Positions 35,626 through 47,200 of a stretch of DNA of 64,000 nt are shown here, piece after piece. The DNA comes from Vicugna pacos (taxonomy: Eukaryota > Chordata > Mammalia > Artiodactyla > Camelidae). The position numbers and the translations under genes are program-made. The first letter of the stretch is position 1; every line of letters starts with the position of its first letter. The DNA lies in contig NC_133006.1 of assembly GCF_048564905.1 (NCBI RefSeq), forward strand, positions 26,161,501 through 26,225,500. The letters are read 5' to 3'. The notes under the pieces were generated by a model that was not told where the DNA came from, did no database searches, and saw only the letters and a list, made by a program, of their open reading frames with translations.

Positions 35626-38600
35626 ACAACAGTACACGCGTTTTTAATAATATGGGGAGAAACGGCGTGCTCGTTTCCCAGGGCGTCCCCAGAGCTAATA
35701 ATTCTGAATTACTTTGCTTCCACAGTGCATTTCTTTTCCTCCTCTGAAACACTTTAACAAAATAGAAACTCTGTGCCATAACCAAACGTAACTCAAAAGC
35801 AGAGTCCACATTCCTTCCCTAACTTTTGGCAGGGTAACATAACAGGCTCCCAGGGCACTGGATTACAAGGAACTACGCGTTATTACCCTGTGACTGTGAT
35901 TTCCATCTCTCTTTCTGATTGTAGGAGCCGGGACAGAACACACAGAGCCCTGAAACCACCGAACTGCCAGGGCCTTCCGCTTCACACTGTACTGTCAGGT
36001 GATGTGGAGAGTCGTGAACATTTGAAGAAGAGAAAGGACAGTTTTCGTTTCAAGCTAAAGATCCCTTTGGCTGCTGCACAGATAAGGAATTTAGGGAGAC
36101 AACTGTGAAAACACAGGAACGAGGAAAAGGCTCTACGAGGAAGAGATTGTTGGGGCGCAAATTAGAGCTCCCACAGTAGATAGTGGGGGAGAAAATTCCA
36201 CAGACACTACAGGCAAAAATCGTCCATTGATTTTAAGTTGATAGTTGAGGAGGTAACTGGAGTCAAGTTTAAGCCCTGTGTCCTTAGTGGGATATAGGAC
36301 ATTAGAAAGTAGTAAGTACACTTAGCAGGCAAGCTAAGCAGTCCATTTTGAGGAGTGGTAAGTGGCTATGTGGCCTACAACAGGAAACTGAAATATGAGA
36401 TTGAAGGGAGGGCAAGCCTGGTGGATCTGGAAGTGATTAGTTAGTTTCCAGCATGTTATTCTATGAGAAAGTTGTGGGAGATGCAGGCGCGACAGGCGAA
36501 GGAAGGAACAACTCCAGCAGCTATCTGAGGGGGTAGTGTTTCTGTGGTAGAATCATAATGCTAATGTCAGTGCCCAGATATGTGAGACTTTTTGGCATGT
36601 GTTTAATATAAGGCTTCAGAAGCCAAATGCTACAATCATTGTGGTTTGCACATTTGTAGTTTGGTGTGGAAATCTGACTGGGATCAGTTTCAGTGTGGAA
36701 TTGTAATGGCAGAGTCAACATCAAAGAACATTATGAAGAGGGAGAAGAGGGTACGATTACAGGGAATAAACTCTGATGGCCATGGCCACCAAGGATCATG
36801 CAGGTCTGCAACAGCGGTCCTTTCCACGTGAATTCTGTATGTAGAGGTCTGTGTTTTTGCCTCACGTAAAGAAAGATTGCCCAGTTTAGAAGTTGGTGCG
36901 AACACTTGTAACTTTTTTTCCCTCAACGTTTCAGCATTTCCATTCTACATCTCCACCTTTCGCAGTCTTGATCCCATTTACCAATACACAAACTTTGATG
37001 AAATATATGCTGGAAGGAGTACTAATATGAATAGAACTTAGTCTCAGAAGGCAAGGTGATTCAGTAGGAGAAAGCACCCAGGAAAATACTAAACATTCAG
37101 GTCTAGGGGCTGCTCAAAAGAACCACAGGGCAAGGCCAGGGGAGGAGTTTAAGGGAGGAGAAGCTTGTCATTGAAGGAAGTTCAGGGACCACGTGAGATG
37201 AAATGGAAATCAGGAGTAATGAGCGTCCATTAGCTTTAGTGGGTAGAGAAATGGGATTTTCATTATGGGTAAGACACTTTCGTAAGGACACATCTGTGAG
37301 TTTACAGGTCTTGTTTGGGAATCAGTTTGTAGAGAATAGTGTAATGAAACATCCACCCTTCCCAACAGTAGTTCATATTACTGTGTTTCACTTTGGTTGC
37401 TAATGATAGTCAGCATTCCACCCCACGTGATCTATGAAACAAGTATTCTGACACATTGCAGCCCTCCCGAATGGCTCACAAAATGAGAAATCAGCCTGTT
37501 AGATTATTAAGGGGAGAAGCAAGGAACTACTTGAAAGTAACCCATTGCTTGAGAAATGTTGTGCACATTACTGAGAGTGGGGAGGAGAATATTTGTGGAG
37601 AATGATAAATGGTTTTAAAAGATTTCTTCTATGTCAAAGAAATATAGGAGGCAAACAAGAAAATCTCAAATCTCAAGGTTTAATTGAATTTTACAGCTCT
37701 ATGTTTTTTGTTTCTTACAGTTATTTGTTTAGTAAATGCGCAAAGACTTTTCAGATCAAAAAGTTGCCTGAATCTTTTAAAAAAGGATTCTGTGTGTCAG
37801 TATTCCTTTTATCCTTGTTTAGAGATATTCCTATTTCTTCTCCTTGCAAAATTTCTGGTGTATTCTAGAGTCTCTTATGACATAAAAAGGAGAAAATTGT
37901 TATAACAGTACTTGATTGATACTATAATTCATATTACAATTTTTCTTTATTCTTTTATTTATTTATTTTTCGTCGGATGAATTGACTAAAGGTGAATGAG
38001 TAGAAAGAGTTCCAATTTTAAATGTGTATGGAAAAGAGCAATAAACATATGAAAGTATAGAGGTGATAAGCAAATCCACTGAAACATCATTAAGTCCCTA
38101 ATCTTGCTACAGAAAGTATCATCCATGTAACAGTAGCAGACATCACTCATCCAGAAATGCTTAGTTTCAGGCCCCAATACAATTGTACTGATTTAAAACT
38201 TGCATTTGAATGGATCACCAGGTGATTCATATGTTCACTAAATTTGTTGAAGCATGACACTAAGGTGCTAGTCAGTGGGCCAAAAGCTATTTGTCGCAAA
38301 ATTGGGGGCAGGGTAGGGGAAGATGAAAGAGTGACCATTTAATGAGTCATTCAAGAAGGACAAATACTTACACTGTCCACACTGTGGTAAAGGTCCTAGG
38401 AGGCAAAAATAGTAAAGAGTCACAGAGATCACACAAAACCTAACTGGGAGTGTCTGAGACTTCATCTACAAGTGATCTACAAGAAAAGTAAGACCAAGAA
38501 GCAAACTCACTTATTCCAGGCAATTTTAATGCTCATCTCATAATATCAGAAGACATGTTTTGAGTTTTTGAGTTTCCAGCACAGATGTTTTCATATTGCT

Positions 38601-38737
38601 CTCATGGGCTATTTGGAGAATTGTAATTATTATTACACTTCTTTTTAAAGTAATATCTTTTGGCTAAAGCTGTCCATACTCCTGGTACTTCATGAAGATG
38701 TAAATTCCAGTCGTCTCCAATGGCAAAATACCCTTTG

Positions 38738-38811
38738 AGGCCCTGCTGGGATTCGAACCCAGGATCTCCTGTTTACTAGACAGGCGCTTTCACCAACTAA
38801 GCCACAGAGCC
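38738..38811 (-). tRNA. tRNA-Thr-AGT: tRNA-Thr (AGT), right arm
   Basis: Identical to 3691-3764. The base just upstream of the gene (38812) is where the two sides of the palindrome cease to be near-identical. Confidence 0.97.
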
Positions 38812-41640
38812 GACTTAATGCAGTAGGCTAATTTGCACGTTATTTGAGGGAGATTTCACTCTTCTGTCAACAATGCAGTTCTTAAGAATTTTTGATCAAT
38901 GGAAGACTCTCAGGACAACTACTCATGATTTTATCCAGTTCTTTTACTATTTCTCAGGTGGAAGGTGTACAGCAGTTTACATGCTGTGCTAAGAAAAAAT
39001 CCTTTCTGATCTTCTGGACCCTTTAAATATGTAGCCAAACCATTTCACTTCCAGGAGTTTTTACAACTTCTTGTGGAAGGTATTTCTCAGTTTCAAATCT
39101 GCAGTAAGGAGATGATGGTGCTTATCAGTCATGTTGACTAAAGCAACGAAGTTTATTGGTTGGCTTAACTGAAATGACATGTAAATCACTTGGCAAAATA
39201 GAGGCTTTCAAGTACTGGTAGTATCCTTCCCTTGGACACTAAACTGTTGCTATTTATCCCACGTGAAATTGTTCCTTTTCTGGTATTTGTGAAGAGTGGC
39301 AATTTGCTGTTAGCACATGAAATGTATTTAAAATACTGGGCAGGAGCAGAAGCTGCCAGACAAGCCAGGCTTGTGAAGTTTTTCGCTCCTCTAAGGCTCT
39401 GAGTCATGCTCCCTCCAGGTGCCAACACAGGAGGGCCAGAAATTGTGAAGAAGAGAAAGCTGATTTAGCTGAAGAGGATAGGTAGGAGAAGAAAAGCCCG
39501 AAAGATTAGCAAGGGTGACATCTAAGTCTGATTTTGCCAAGATGAAACTTAAGATCAAGATTTGCAGTACTTTATTATTATTTTTTTTAAAGTTTCAATC
39601 TACAAGACTCCTCATAGCATGTTATACCTTAGGCAAGATAAATAGTATTGCTTCCTCAGCTGATAGAGAACAGTGTAAGGTAATTGCCTATATCTCTTGC
39701 AGTAACAGACAATTTTGTTTCCTTCTGTTGTATATTTCAACAACTGTAGCTTCTCAAGTACTTCTGTAAAGGTAGGTCACATTTTCCATTCATCTCTATT
39801 TGAAGAACTCCTTCATTGTAATCTAATACTTCAATAAGATTTAAAATTTTCAGCCCAATGAAAAACTCCCCTCCTATTGTACTTTTAGTATCAGGTATTA
39901 TGTGTATTGATGGGTAGATTAAGATAAACTAGGGACCACCTGCAGTTAGGCATATCAGAGATGTTTAAATCTTTAAAAAGCGCACACACACACACCCCAA
40001 AAGGAATTTATGAACTCTTCAAGAACAAAAGAGAAGGGGTGATTAATATTGCCTGAGAGAAGCCTGATCTCTGTGAAGTTCAACAAAGAACTTTGAACTG
40101 GCCCACTGTTCCTTCTGAAAAACTTGGATTTTATAATGGAACCACTGTGTGATAGATACAAAAGCTCAGTTTTACGGGGCAAGATGTAACAAAGAGATGT
40201 TAAGATGTTTATTGACACAAATGGAACTATTTTAGGACCAGATAGAAAGAAGACATTTTGGGTATGAATTGAAACTTTGTGAGAGAAACCTACTGAACTT
40301 CAGGTACAATGTAAACCATATAGCTCTATTTCAGATGTCTTTTATAGGATGAGAGAAATCTCATTGTTCTGGCTTGCATTTCAGTGTGAGAATGGGCCTC
40401 TAGGAGAATATTCTGCAGAACAAACATACATCATCTAGCACAGATAACCATGTAAACATCTCTGCCATGTTCCTCACCAAAATAAGACATCAATCACATT
40501 CCTTCAGTGTTTAACAACTACCTATCATGGACCTAGAGCACACCAGGCATTTGGTTCAATGCTGAGTTAATGGTGGCAAAAGAGACATGTTTCTTATTAT
40601 AATCTTTAAAATCAAATTTTTATTTTGGAGTAATTTTAGAAAAGTTTGAAGACAATACAGAGAATTTCCTTATACTCATTTGCTAGTTTCGTTTAATATT
40701 AGCTTCTTACCTTACCATGGTACATTTGTTAAAACTAGGAAACCAACATTGGTAATTTTTTAATAACTAATTTACTAATTACTAATAACTAATGACTGGG
40801 TGTCATCTTCTCTCCTGCTTTCCAGTTTCACAAAGCCTGGTTTTTCGTACACATTCCCTCCCTCACTGATACAAACAGAACATTTCAGATTCAACTTCTG
40901 CAGAATATGCCAACTATTTTGAAAAATATGCTCTGATTTTGTCAAGTGTGTACTATATTGAAAGTGCTTTTGGGAAGCTCTCTAAACACTGATAAAACAG
41001 AGATTCCACATTATATTGTTAGGTGATGAAGGCAAGTTGCAGTACGAAGTGTAAATATTCAGACTCTCTCATGAAAAGAAAAAACAAGAAATTATATAAA
41101 TAGTTGTTTCTATAAAGAAAATTGGAAAGGATACATATGCAACTATACATAGAATTTATCTCTGGAAATTGGAAATGATCACTGGATGGATGATTTATAA
41201 GAGAGAAAGGGACTTTTCACTGTACCAAATTATATATTTGAACTTTGATACATGTGAATATATTTCTTACCTCAAATTAAATGTTTTTTAAACGAGTCAC
41301 CTACATGTCAAATCAGTCTTCAGAGTATTTAAAATGAAGCTGTTTCTTTTCTACTGTGTTGATATTAAAATTTTTTTCACACGTTATTTAAAAATTTTTG
41401 TTTCATCTCTCACTGAACCAGTTAAGATCCAAGTGTAGAAGTGTAGAAAGTGTGGATGATTTTATTAATTTTTAGACAAAAATAATTCAATAAGGTCAGT
41501 TTCTTTGCAAGAATCAGTCACCCAGTGGGGGAAAAATATGCCAAAAGCAATTCTATTTCCCATATCAGGCCACTCACTGCTGTCCTTTCGCCCTGTAGAG
41601 GGGGGTCAAAACAGGACCTAAACCTTTGGGGAAATCACAG
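38812..41640. repeat. Outer, diverged stratum of the palindrome, right side
   Basis: Inverted counterpart of 1-3690. Homology resumes within about 40 bp of the tRNA-Thr gene and can be followed to about 41640, where its partner runs off the left edge of the window. About 39590-40800 has no obvious partner and includes an L1 3' fragment. Confidence 0.85.
40590..40800 (-). mobile_element. L1 3'-end fragment
   Basis: The text from 'ttattttggagtaattttag' to 'ccatggtacatttgttaaaac' matches the reverse complement of an old L1 3' end. It is not in the left outer repeat. Confidence 0.55.
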
Positions 41641-41777
41641 ACGTGTGTTCAAGTTCTTTTTAATTCTCAGTAAGAGTCTTGTCTCCAAGAGACTAATTGA
41701 GACATCATATTGCACCCCGAGACTGAGAAAACCTTGATCTGTGTTATAAATGTAACAAAAACACCCTTCATACAGCC

Positions 41778-41850
41778 TGGCCCATAAGGGGATCAGCCCA
41801 CAAGCTTGGTGTTGTTAGCACCATGCTCTAACCAACTGAGCTAACCAACC
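41778..41850 (-). pseudogene. tRNA-Ile-derived pseudogene
   Basis: The minus strand reads like tRNA-Ile-AAT, but the loop is CTAACAA (anticodon AAC), acceptor GGTTGG is mispaired against the 3' strand, and the B box is reduced from GGTTCGATCCC to GGCTGATCCC with one base lost. It lies just outside the recognisable outer repeat and may mark an older tRNA-Ile of the cluster. Confidence 0.85.
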
Positions 41851-41944
41851 GCGGGATGATACATACCTTCTTCTTTAGAAGATTGAATGAAAACAAACAA
41901 ACAAACAAAAAAAACAATTTCTCCAAATATCCAAGAGAGGGAAT

Positions 41945-42590
41945 GCTGAGTTATAAAGGGTGTGTGTGTGTAAAGTGGTTTTAAAATTTTACATTCCCAC
42001 CACCAATAATGGGATGTTCTTTCTACATCTTCATCATTCAAACTTGTTAGGAGTTTTTGTCTGTTTTTTTTTTTTTTTCGCTTCTAGCTCAATTGGATGT
42101 GAAGTAGTATTTTATGGTTTTTGTATTTCTCTAATGACTAAACAGGTTAGGCATCTTTTTCATGTGCTTATTTGCCATTCATGTATTTCTTTAACTGAAA
42201 TGTTTATGCATGGGTTTTGCCCTTTTTTTAGTGGCTTGTCTTTTTATTATTGATTTCTAGGAGTTCTTTAAATAATCTGGATATAAATCCTTTGTCAGGT
42301 ATATGCATTGTGCATGTTTTCCTTCAGTCTTTTGCTAGTCTTTCCATTTCTTAATTAGGTCTTTTTATAAGCAGAAGATTTTTTATTATGCAGAAGTTTT
42401 AATTATGATATTGTCTGATGTATTTTTTCATATATTTATGCTATTTTTTCTCTTTGAGAAATATTTGCCTACTGCAAGGTCATAAAGAATTTTCCTATTT
42501 TTTTCCTGGTAGTTTATTGTTTTAGCTTTACATTTAGATCTATGACTCATCTTATATTGTTCTGAGTATGATGTGAGATGAGTGTGAGGG
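41945..42590 (-). mobile_element. L1 relic
   Basis: The plus strand reads as the reverse complement of an L1 3' part. 'ttttacattcccaccacc' near 41988 and 'atttctctaatgactaa' near 42125 are typical. A T-run interrupts it at about 42067-42080. No intact frame remains. Confidence 0.7.
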
Positions 42591-43329
42591 TAATTTTTTC
42601 CTCCAGCTCTGAGCAGCTCTGAAGCTCTGAGAAAGCTTGAGAAGAGAAAGCAGCCCAGCACCAAACCCAGACCCGTTCGGTTATCAAGCTGAAAAGAAGT
42701 TTGCAAAAGAGATTGAGAGAAGAGGCGCCCAGCAAAGTAGGTGGAAACCAAGAGAATGTGAAGAGTTGAAGGTAGACTTCATTCTTTCACCAAGCACCCA
42801 CGATGAATCAGACCATGGTGCACATGCTAAATATAGAAAGAGAAACACCGAGGCTAGACCTCAGCATGAGGGGCCGTGGTTAAGAGCAGTAAGTGGTACA
42901 GGGTAGCATCTGGTAAGCAGGGCTAGAGTTAACCCTCAGAAGAAGAAAAAAGTTACTCCAGAGGGTTTAGAATCGAGAAAGGCAGGGAGTGACTTCCTCA
43001 CAGAAGGCGCTTTATGTCTTCTTTTACCAACCCCCATGTCCTGACTTGCCTTTACTTCTCTTCCATTTCCCAGCTTTCCAGGGGTGCTCAGTCTCCCTGA
43101 CTTGCTACTTCCTGATCCTGGTGGCTGCTGTTCAGAGTGGTGAACAGAGTACCATTGGCAGTGCTAAAGCAGGCTAAGCAGGCACCCCTGGGACTGCGTC
43201 CAACTTCCCAGAACCGGGGAGTGTCCTCATCAGGAAGGCTTGGCCAGAACCCTAAAACCCTACGGTTGGAAGCTGGAAGTGCCAGAAAGGGACATTTAAT
43301 TGTGGGAAAAGTTAGTGAGTGAAAGGTTT
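42591..43329. other. Unassigned intergenic DNA 3' of PRSS16
   Basis: Mixed-composition DNA with an 89-codon open frame at 42637-42906 that has no domain I recognise. I see no splice-linked partner and no RNA gene. It may contain old repeats I cannot name. Confidence 0.4.
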
Positions 43330-43511
43330 AGGAGGAAAACTAAAAGATAGACAGACAGAGAAGGACAAAGATTAAGTGACAGGAAGAAAACTAGAGACAG
43401 CAAGAAACAGCATAAAAGACAGAAATAGACAGAGCCTCAGGGAGACAGAGAGATTAAGAAGATAATGGAGGAGAGACAGGGAGAGTCTGAAAAGAGGGAA
43501 ATTTTACAGTC

Positions 43512-43544
<33 letters not shown>

Positions 43545-43780
43545 AAGTGACTTTATAAAGGGACACAGAGACCAAAAATGAGAGACAGAAATAGAGCAGT
43601 GGAGGTAACTAAGGGCAGATCAAGCTAAAGAAGAGTAGAGAAACACTGACTGAGAGACAGGGACAGAGACATAGACTCAGAGAAATAAACAGAAACAGAC
43701 TAGGATACAGAGAGAGACAGGAATGAAGAAACAGGAGGGGACAGAAAGACAATTAGAAACAGAGACAAAATAGACAGGAT
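43330..43780. repeat. Purine-rich low-complexity tract
   Basis: Degenerate GAGACAGA/AGAGAGA units on the plus strand, including a pure (GA)n run at about 43516-43540. Not coding. Confidence 0.85.
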
Positions 43781-44259
43781 GAGACTGGTGGAAGGGCACA
43801 TAGTGAGAGAATCAGTGAGAAGCAGAGACAGGTCAGGGTCTGAGGTCCAGAGAGAAGCCTGCAGCAAGATGCCCAGCTCAGGAACTGAACAGAATTTGAT
43901 CAAGAAGCTGATTTGCAGGGGCGAGGCAGAGGGGGGGAGCTGAGCACAAAGAACCACATTTCTTCGACATTTGACATTTAAAATGACACTATTCACAATT
44001 AGAATAACCATCCACTTATATTTACATAACTCCCTGTCTGAAAAAAAGCACTTTTAGTTGGGAATGAGGATGTTTGCAGAAACAAAACGGTTCTGTGTAG
44101 AACAGGTGCTGAGTCCCAATTTTTGAGAATTTCCTCTTCCAAAACACGCTTGCTTTCTCTTGTTCAATAAATGTCTAATCCAGGAGTAAGGTGGCCACAC
44201 AGGAAGTGGTGAGAGTGTGGGGCTTAGACCCCACTCCTAACCTGGCTCTCCTTTGCCAG

Positions 44260-47200
44260 CTAGAGCCAGGTCTGCAGCTGCTGGAAGATGTTCTGTGAAG
44301 AGGTGGGGAGAATTTGGAAAGTCAGACCCCAGCACTAGAAGAGATCAGGAACATGCAAATTAGTATGCAAACAACAATGCAAATCACCCAGAGCTTTTTC
44401 TCTCTTACCTGGCGTGCTAGGCGGAGGCTGGGAGGATCTGAGGGCCTCTCAGGTGCCATGTCCAAGCAATGAGAGGCATTAGGGATGAGAAGGGCTGCCT
44501 CTGAGGGTCCCAAAGCCTGTGTTACACTTAGCACATGCCAGGGGTCTGTGTCCCCTGGAAAGAAAGGACAGAATGGTGGGTTGAGCTGGAGCTAGGTAGA
44601 CACTTAGGAGTAAGTGTCTGGCATGCTCACCATTAACAAACAGCACTTGGGTGGCCCCTGGGGTCTGGCCACCATAGTAGGAGTTCGTCTGGGCCACAGC
44701 CTTGGCTATGGATGAAGTGGAAAGCCCAAACACCTGCTCACACAGGTCTAGCTGGGAAGGCAGTGCTGGGAGCTGTGAGAAAGGGCATCCAGGGTCCTCA
44801 CATGTGACATCTGTGGACAGAGGTATCCATAAGTGTGGAATATATAGCCAGCCCCCTACCTCTTTAATAGTCATTGACAGAGCTCTCCCCAGTGATGACC
44901 AAGACAGCTCGAGAACTTCAACGAGTTCATAGTCCCCTCAGAGACACACTCACTCCCAAAGATGGCCTAGAATGATCAGGGCTATGATGGAAGAAGGCTT
45001 GAGGTGGGGGTGGAGGACCCCAGAGGGAGCATAATGGGCTCAGGGACAGCATTCTGTAAGGGATAAGACCTTAAGGGGAGAGGGGTGGGTATAGCTCAGT
45101 GGTAGAGCACATGGTTAGCATGCAAGAAGTCCTGGGTTCAACCCTATTGAAAAAAATGATTAATAAAACCAATTAATAAAAGAAAGACCTGAAGGAATTA
45201 GCAGGTTTGAGGCAAACAAAGAGAGAGAGAGCCCAGAGTGCTTAAGGCACAAATTAGATCATGTCTCCCCTGCTTAAAATCCATAGCTTCCCTGTGCTTT
45301 TAGGGTAAATCTAACTTCTCAGTCTCATATTAATTTATTCCTTCCTTCACCATTTATTTGAGCACCTACCTTGTACTCAGATATATGTTGGACAATATAC
45401 TGGGAATACAGTGCAACCAAAACAGCCCAGGCTCTGCTGTCCAGGACTCACAGTCCAGAGAGGGAGATAGGCAATAAAGAGTGTGGTGATGAGACCATGG
45501 AAAACACTAAGAAGAAGAATACAAAACTGATGAGGTGGAGGCAGGGAGGTGGACTTATCTTGAGAGATCAGGTAAGGCTTCCTGAGAAGGGGGCACTTTG
45601 TGTTGAGAATTGAAGATGAGTAAACTGTATACAGAGGAGAAGATAAGCATCCAAGCAAAGTTCCTGAGGTATTAGGAAGATTGGTATATCAGGGGGTCAA
45701 AATAGTAGAGCCTTATAATAATAAGAGCAAGCATTTATGGAGCACTTACTGTACCCAAGCATTATTCTTAGCATGTTACATATATTCTCTCTCTTAACCC
45801 TCATACAACCTTATGAGAGAAACGCTGTTGTTATTCTCATTTTACAGAGGTAGAAACTGAGGCATAGAGAGGTTAAGTCACTCGCTGAAGTTTGCCCAGG
45901 ATCACATAGCTATGAAATGAAGTTAGAATTTGAACTTTCAAAATTTCTGCTTTAAACCATGTCTCCACTGCTTTCAGGGGATATGGCAAATGTTTTTAAG
46001 TTAACTCTGGGGAAGGGTAGCCAGATTTAGCAAAGAAAAATACAGGATGCACAGTTAAATTTGAATTTCACATAAACAGAAAAGCATTTTTTTTTAGTGT
46101 AAGTATATCCCATGGAATATTGGGGACATGGTTATACTAAAAAAAATGTTGTTTATCTGAAATTCAAATTTCAATGGGCATTCTGTATTTTATTACCCCA
46201 GGGTCACTGAGGAGCTGTGGAAAAGTTTTGAATAGAGAGGAAGGACATGGTCATATTTATAAAGGTCTCTCTGGACCCTGTGAGGGAGTTGCTCTGTATG
46301 GGTGGAGGTTTAGAGATCAGAGAAGAGGCTGGGTCAGGGATCCAGGCAGGAGAGCTTGGAAAGAGAAAAGGATTGGGTGAACTTCAGAGTTGTCCAGAAG
46401 AAAGAGTGGGCAAAACTCAGTGATTGACAGCCTATGTGGATGATGGGAAGGAGGCATGCAAAGCACTGATAAGGGTTTCTAGCCTGGCAACTGGAGAAGG
46501 TAGAGCCATTCCTGGGACAGGGACACAAATGAAGAGCAGACTGAAGGGCCGATCACTCCTGTTGAGGACCAAGCATGTGAGTGAGAAGGTATGTGAGGAC
46601 CACACATACTCGCACACTCTAGTATGGCTGTCCCGCCTCCAGTCCCACACCTGGTAAACAAGACCCAGTTGTCCTATGGAAATGAAAATGAGTCCAGACC
46701 CCCTGTGAGATGGCTTGTTGGGGCATAGCACAGAATGTATGTTTTGGGGGTGAGGGTTGGGCCAGTCACTCACAGTAGCCGAATTCAGTACAGGTCTGAT
46801 ACAACCACTGCCGGTCACCCACGCTGGACACTTGGGGTTCTGTGACTCTCAACTGTGTCACTGTCTCTGCTCGAGAAAAGCTTAAACACCTCTGGCCCAG
46901 GCTGCGTGTGACAACCTAGGGGACAATATACATATATACACACATATATATGTATATATACATACATACATTCCACCCCTTCCCCCAGCAAGCCAGGGCC
47001 TGGAGGAATAGGTCCATACGGGTCAAAGGACAGAAGTCAGAAGAGTGAGTTTCTGAGTTCTCCTGGGAGTCAGTGGTCAGTGGTGGTGGGGACCTGGGTC
47101 CCTGTAGATTAGAGATTAAGGTACTAGATGACTAGAAACTTCTTACCTGTGAGATCTTGGGCAAGTAATAGTATCTTGGATCTCAGTTTCCTCATCTGTG

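Larger units (their letters stand above)
22835..38811 (-). repeat. Right arm of near-perfect tRNA palindrome (15.98 kb)
   Basis: This is the reverse complement of 3691-19650, 17 bp longer in net terms: +2 in the poly(A/T) at 33083, +16 in the GGAA block near 24245, and -1 in an A-run at 23114. It carries the same seven tRNA genes in mirror order. At the outer end the perfect match stops exactly where tRNA-Thr starts (38811), and diverged homology continues. Confidence 0.97.

Noticed and set aside
3691-38811. The palindrome as a pure assembly artefact
   Set aside because: Arms differ by substitutions and repeat lengths and are embedded in an older, diverged inverted duplication. Still, read-level confirmation is absent here.
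41778-41850. Functional tRNA with anticodon AAC
   Set aside because: Acceptor pairing and the B box are damaged; better explained as a decayed tRNA-Ile.
43330-43780. Short-period repeats as a possible CRISPR-like or satellite array
   Set aside because: The units are irregular GAGA/GACA purine runs without constant repeats and spacers.
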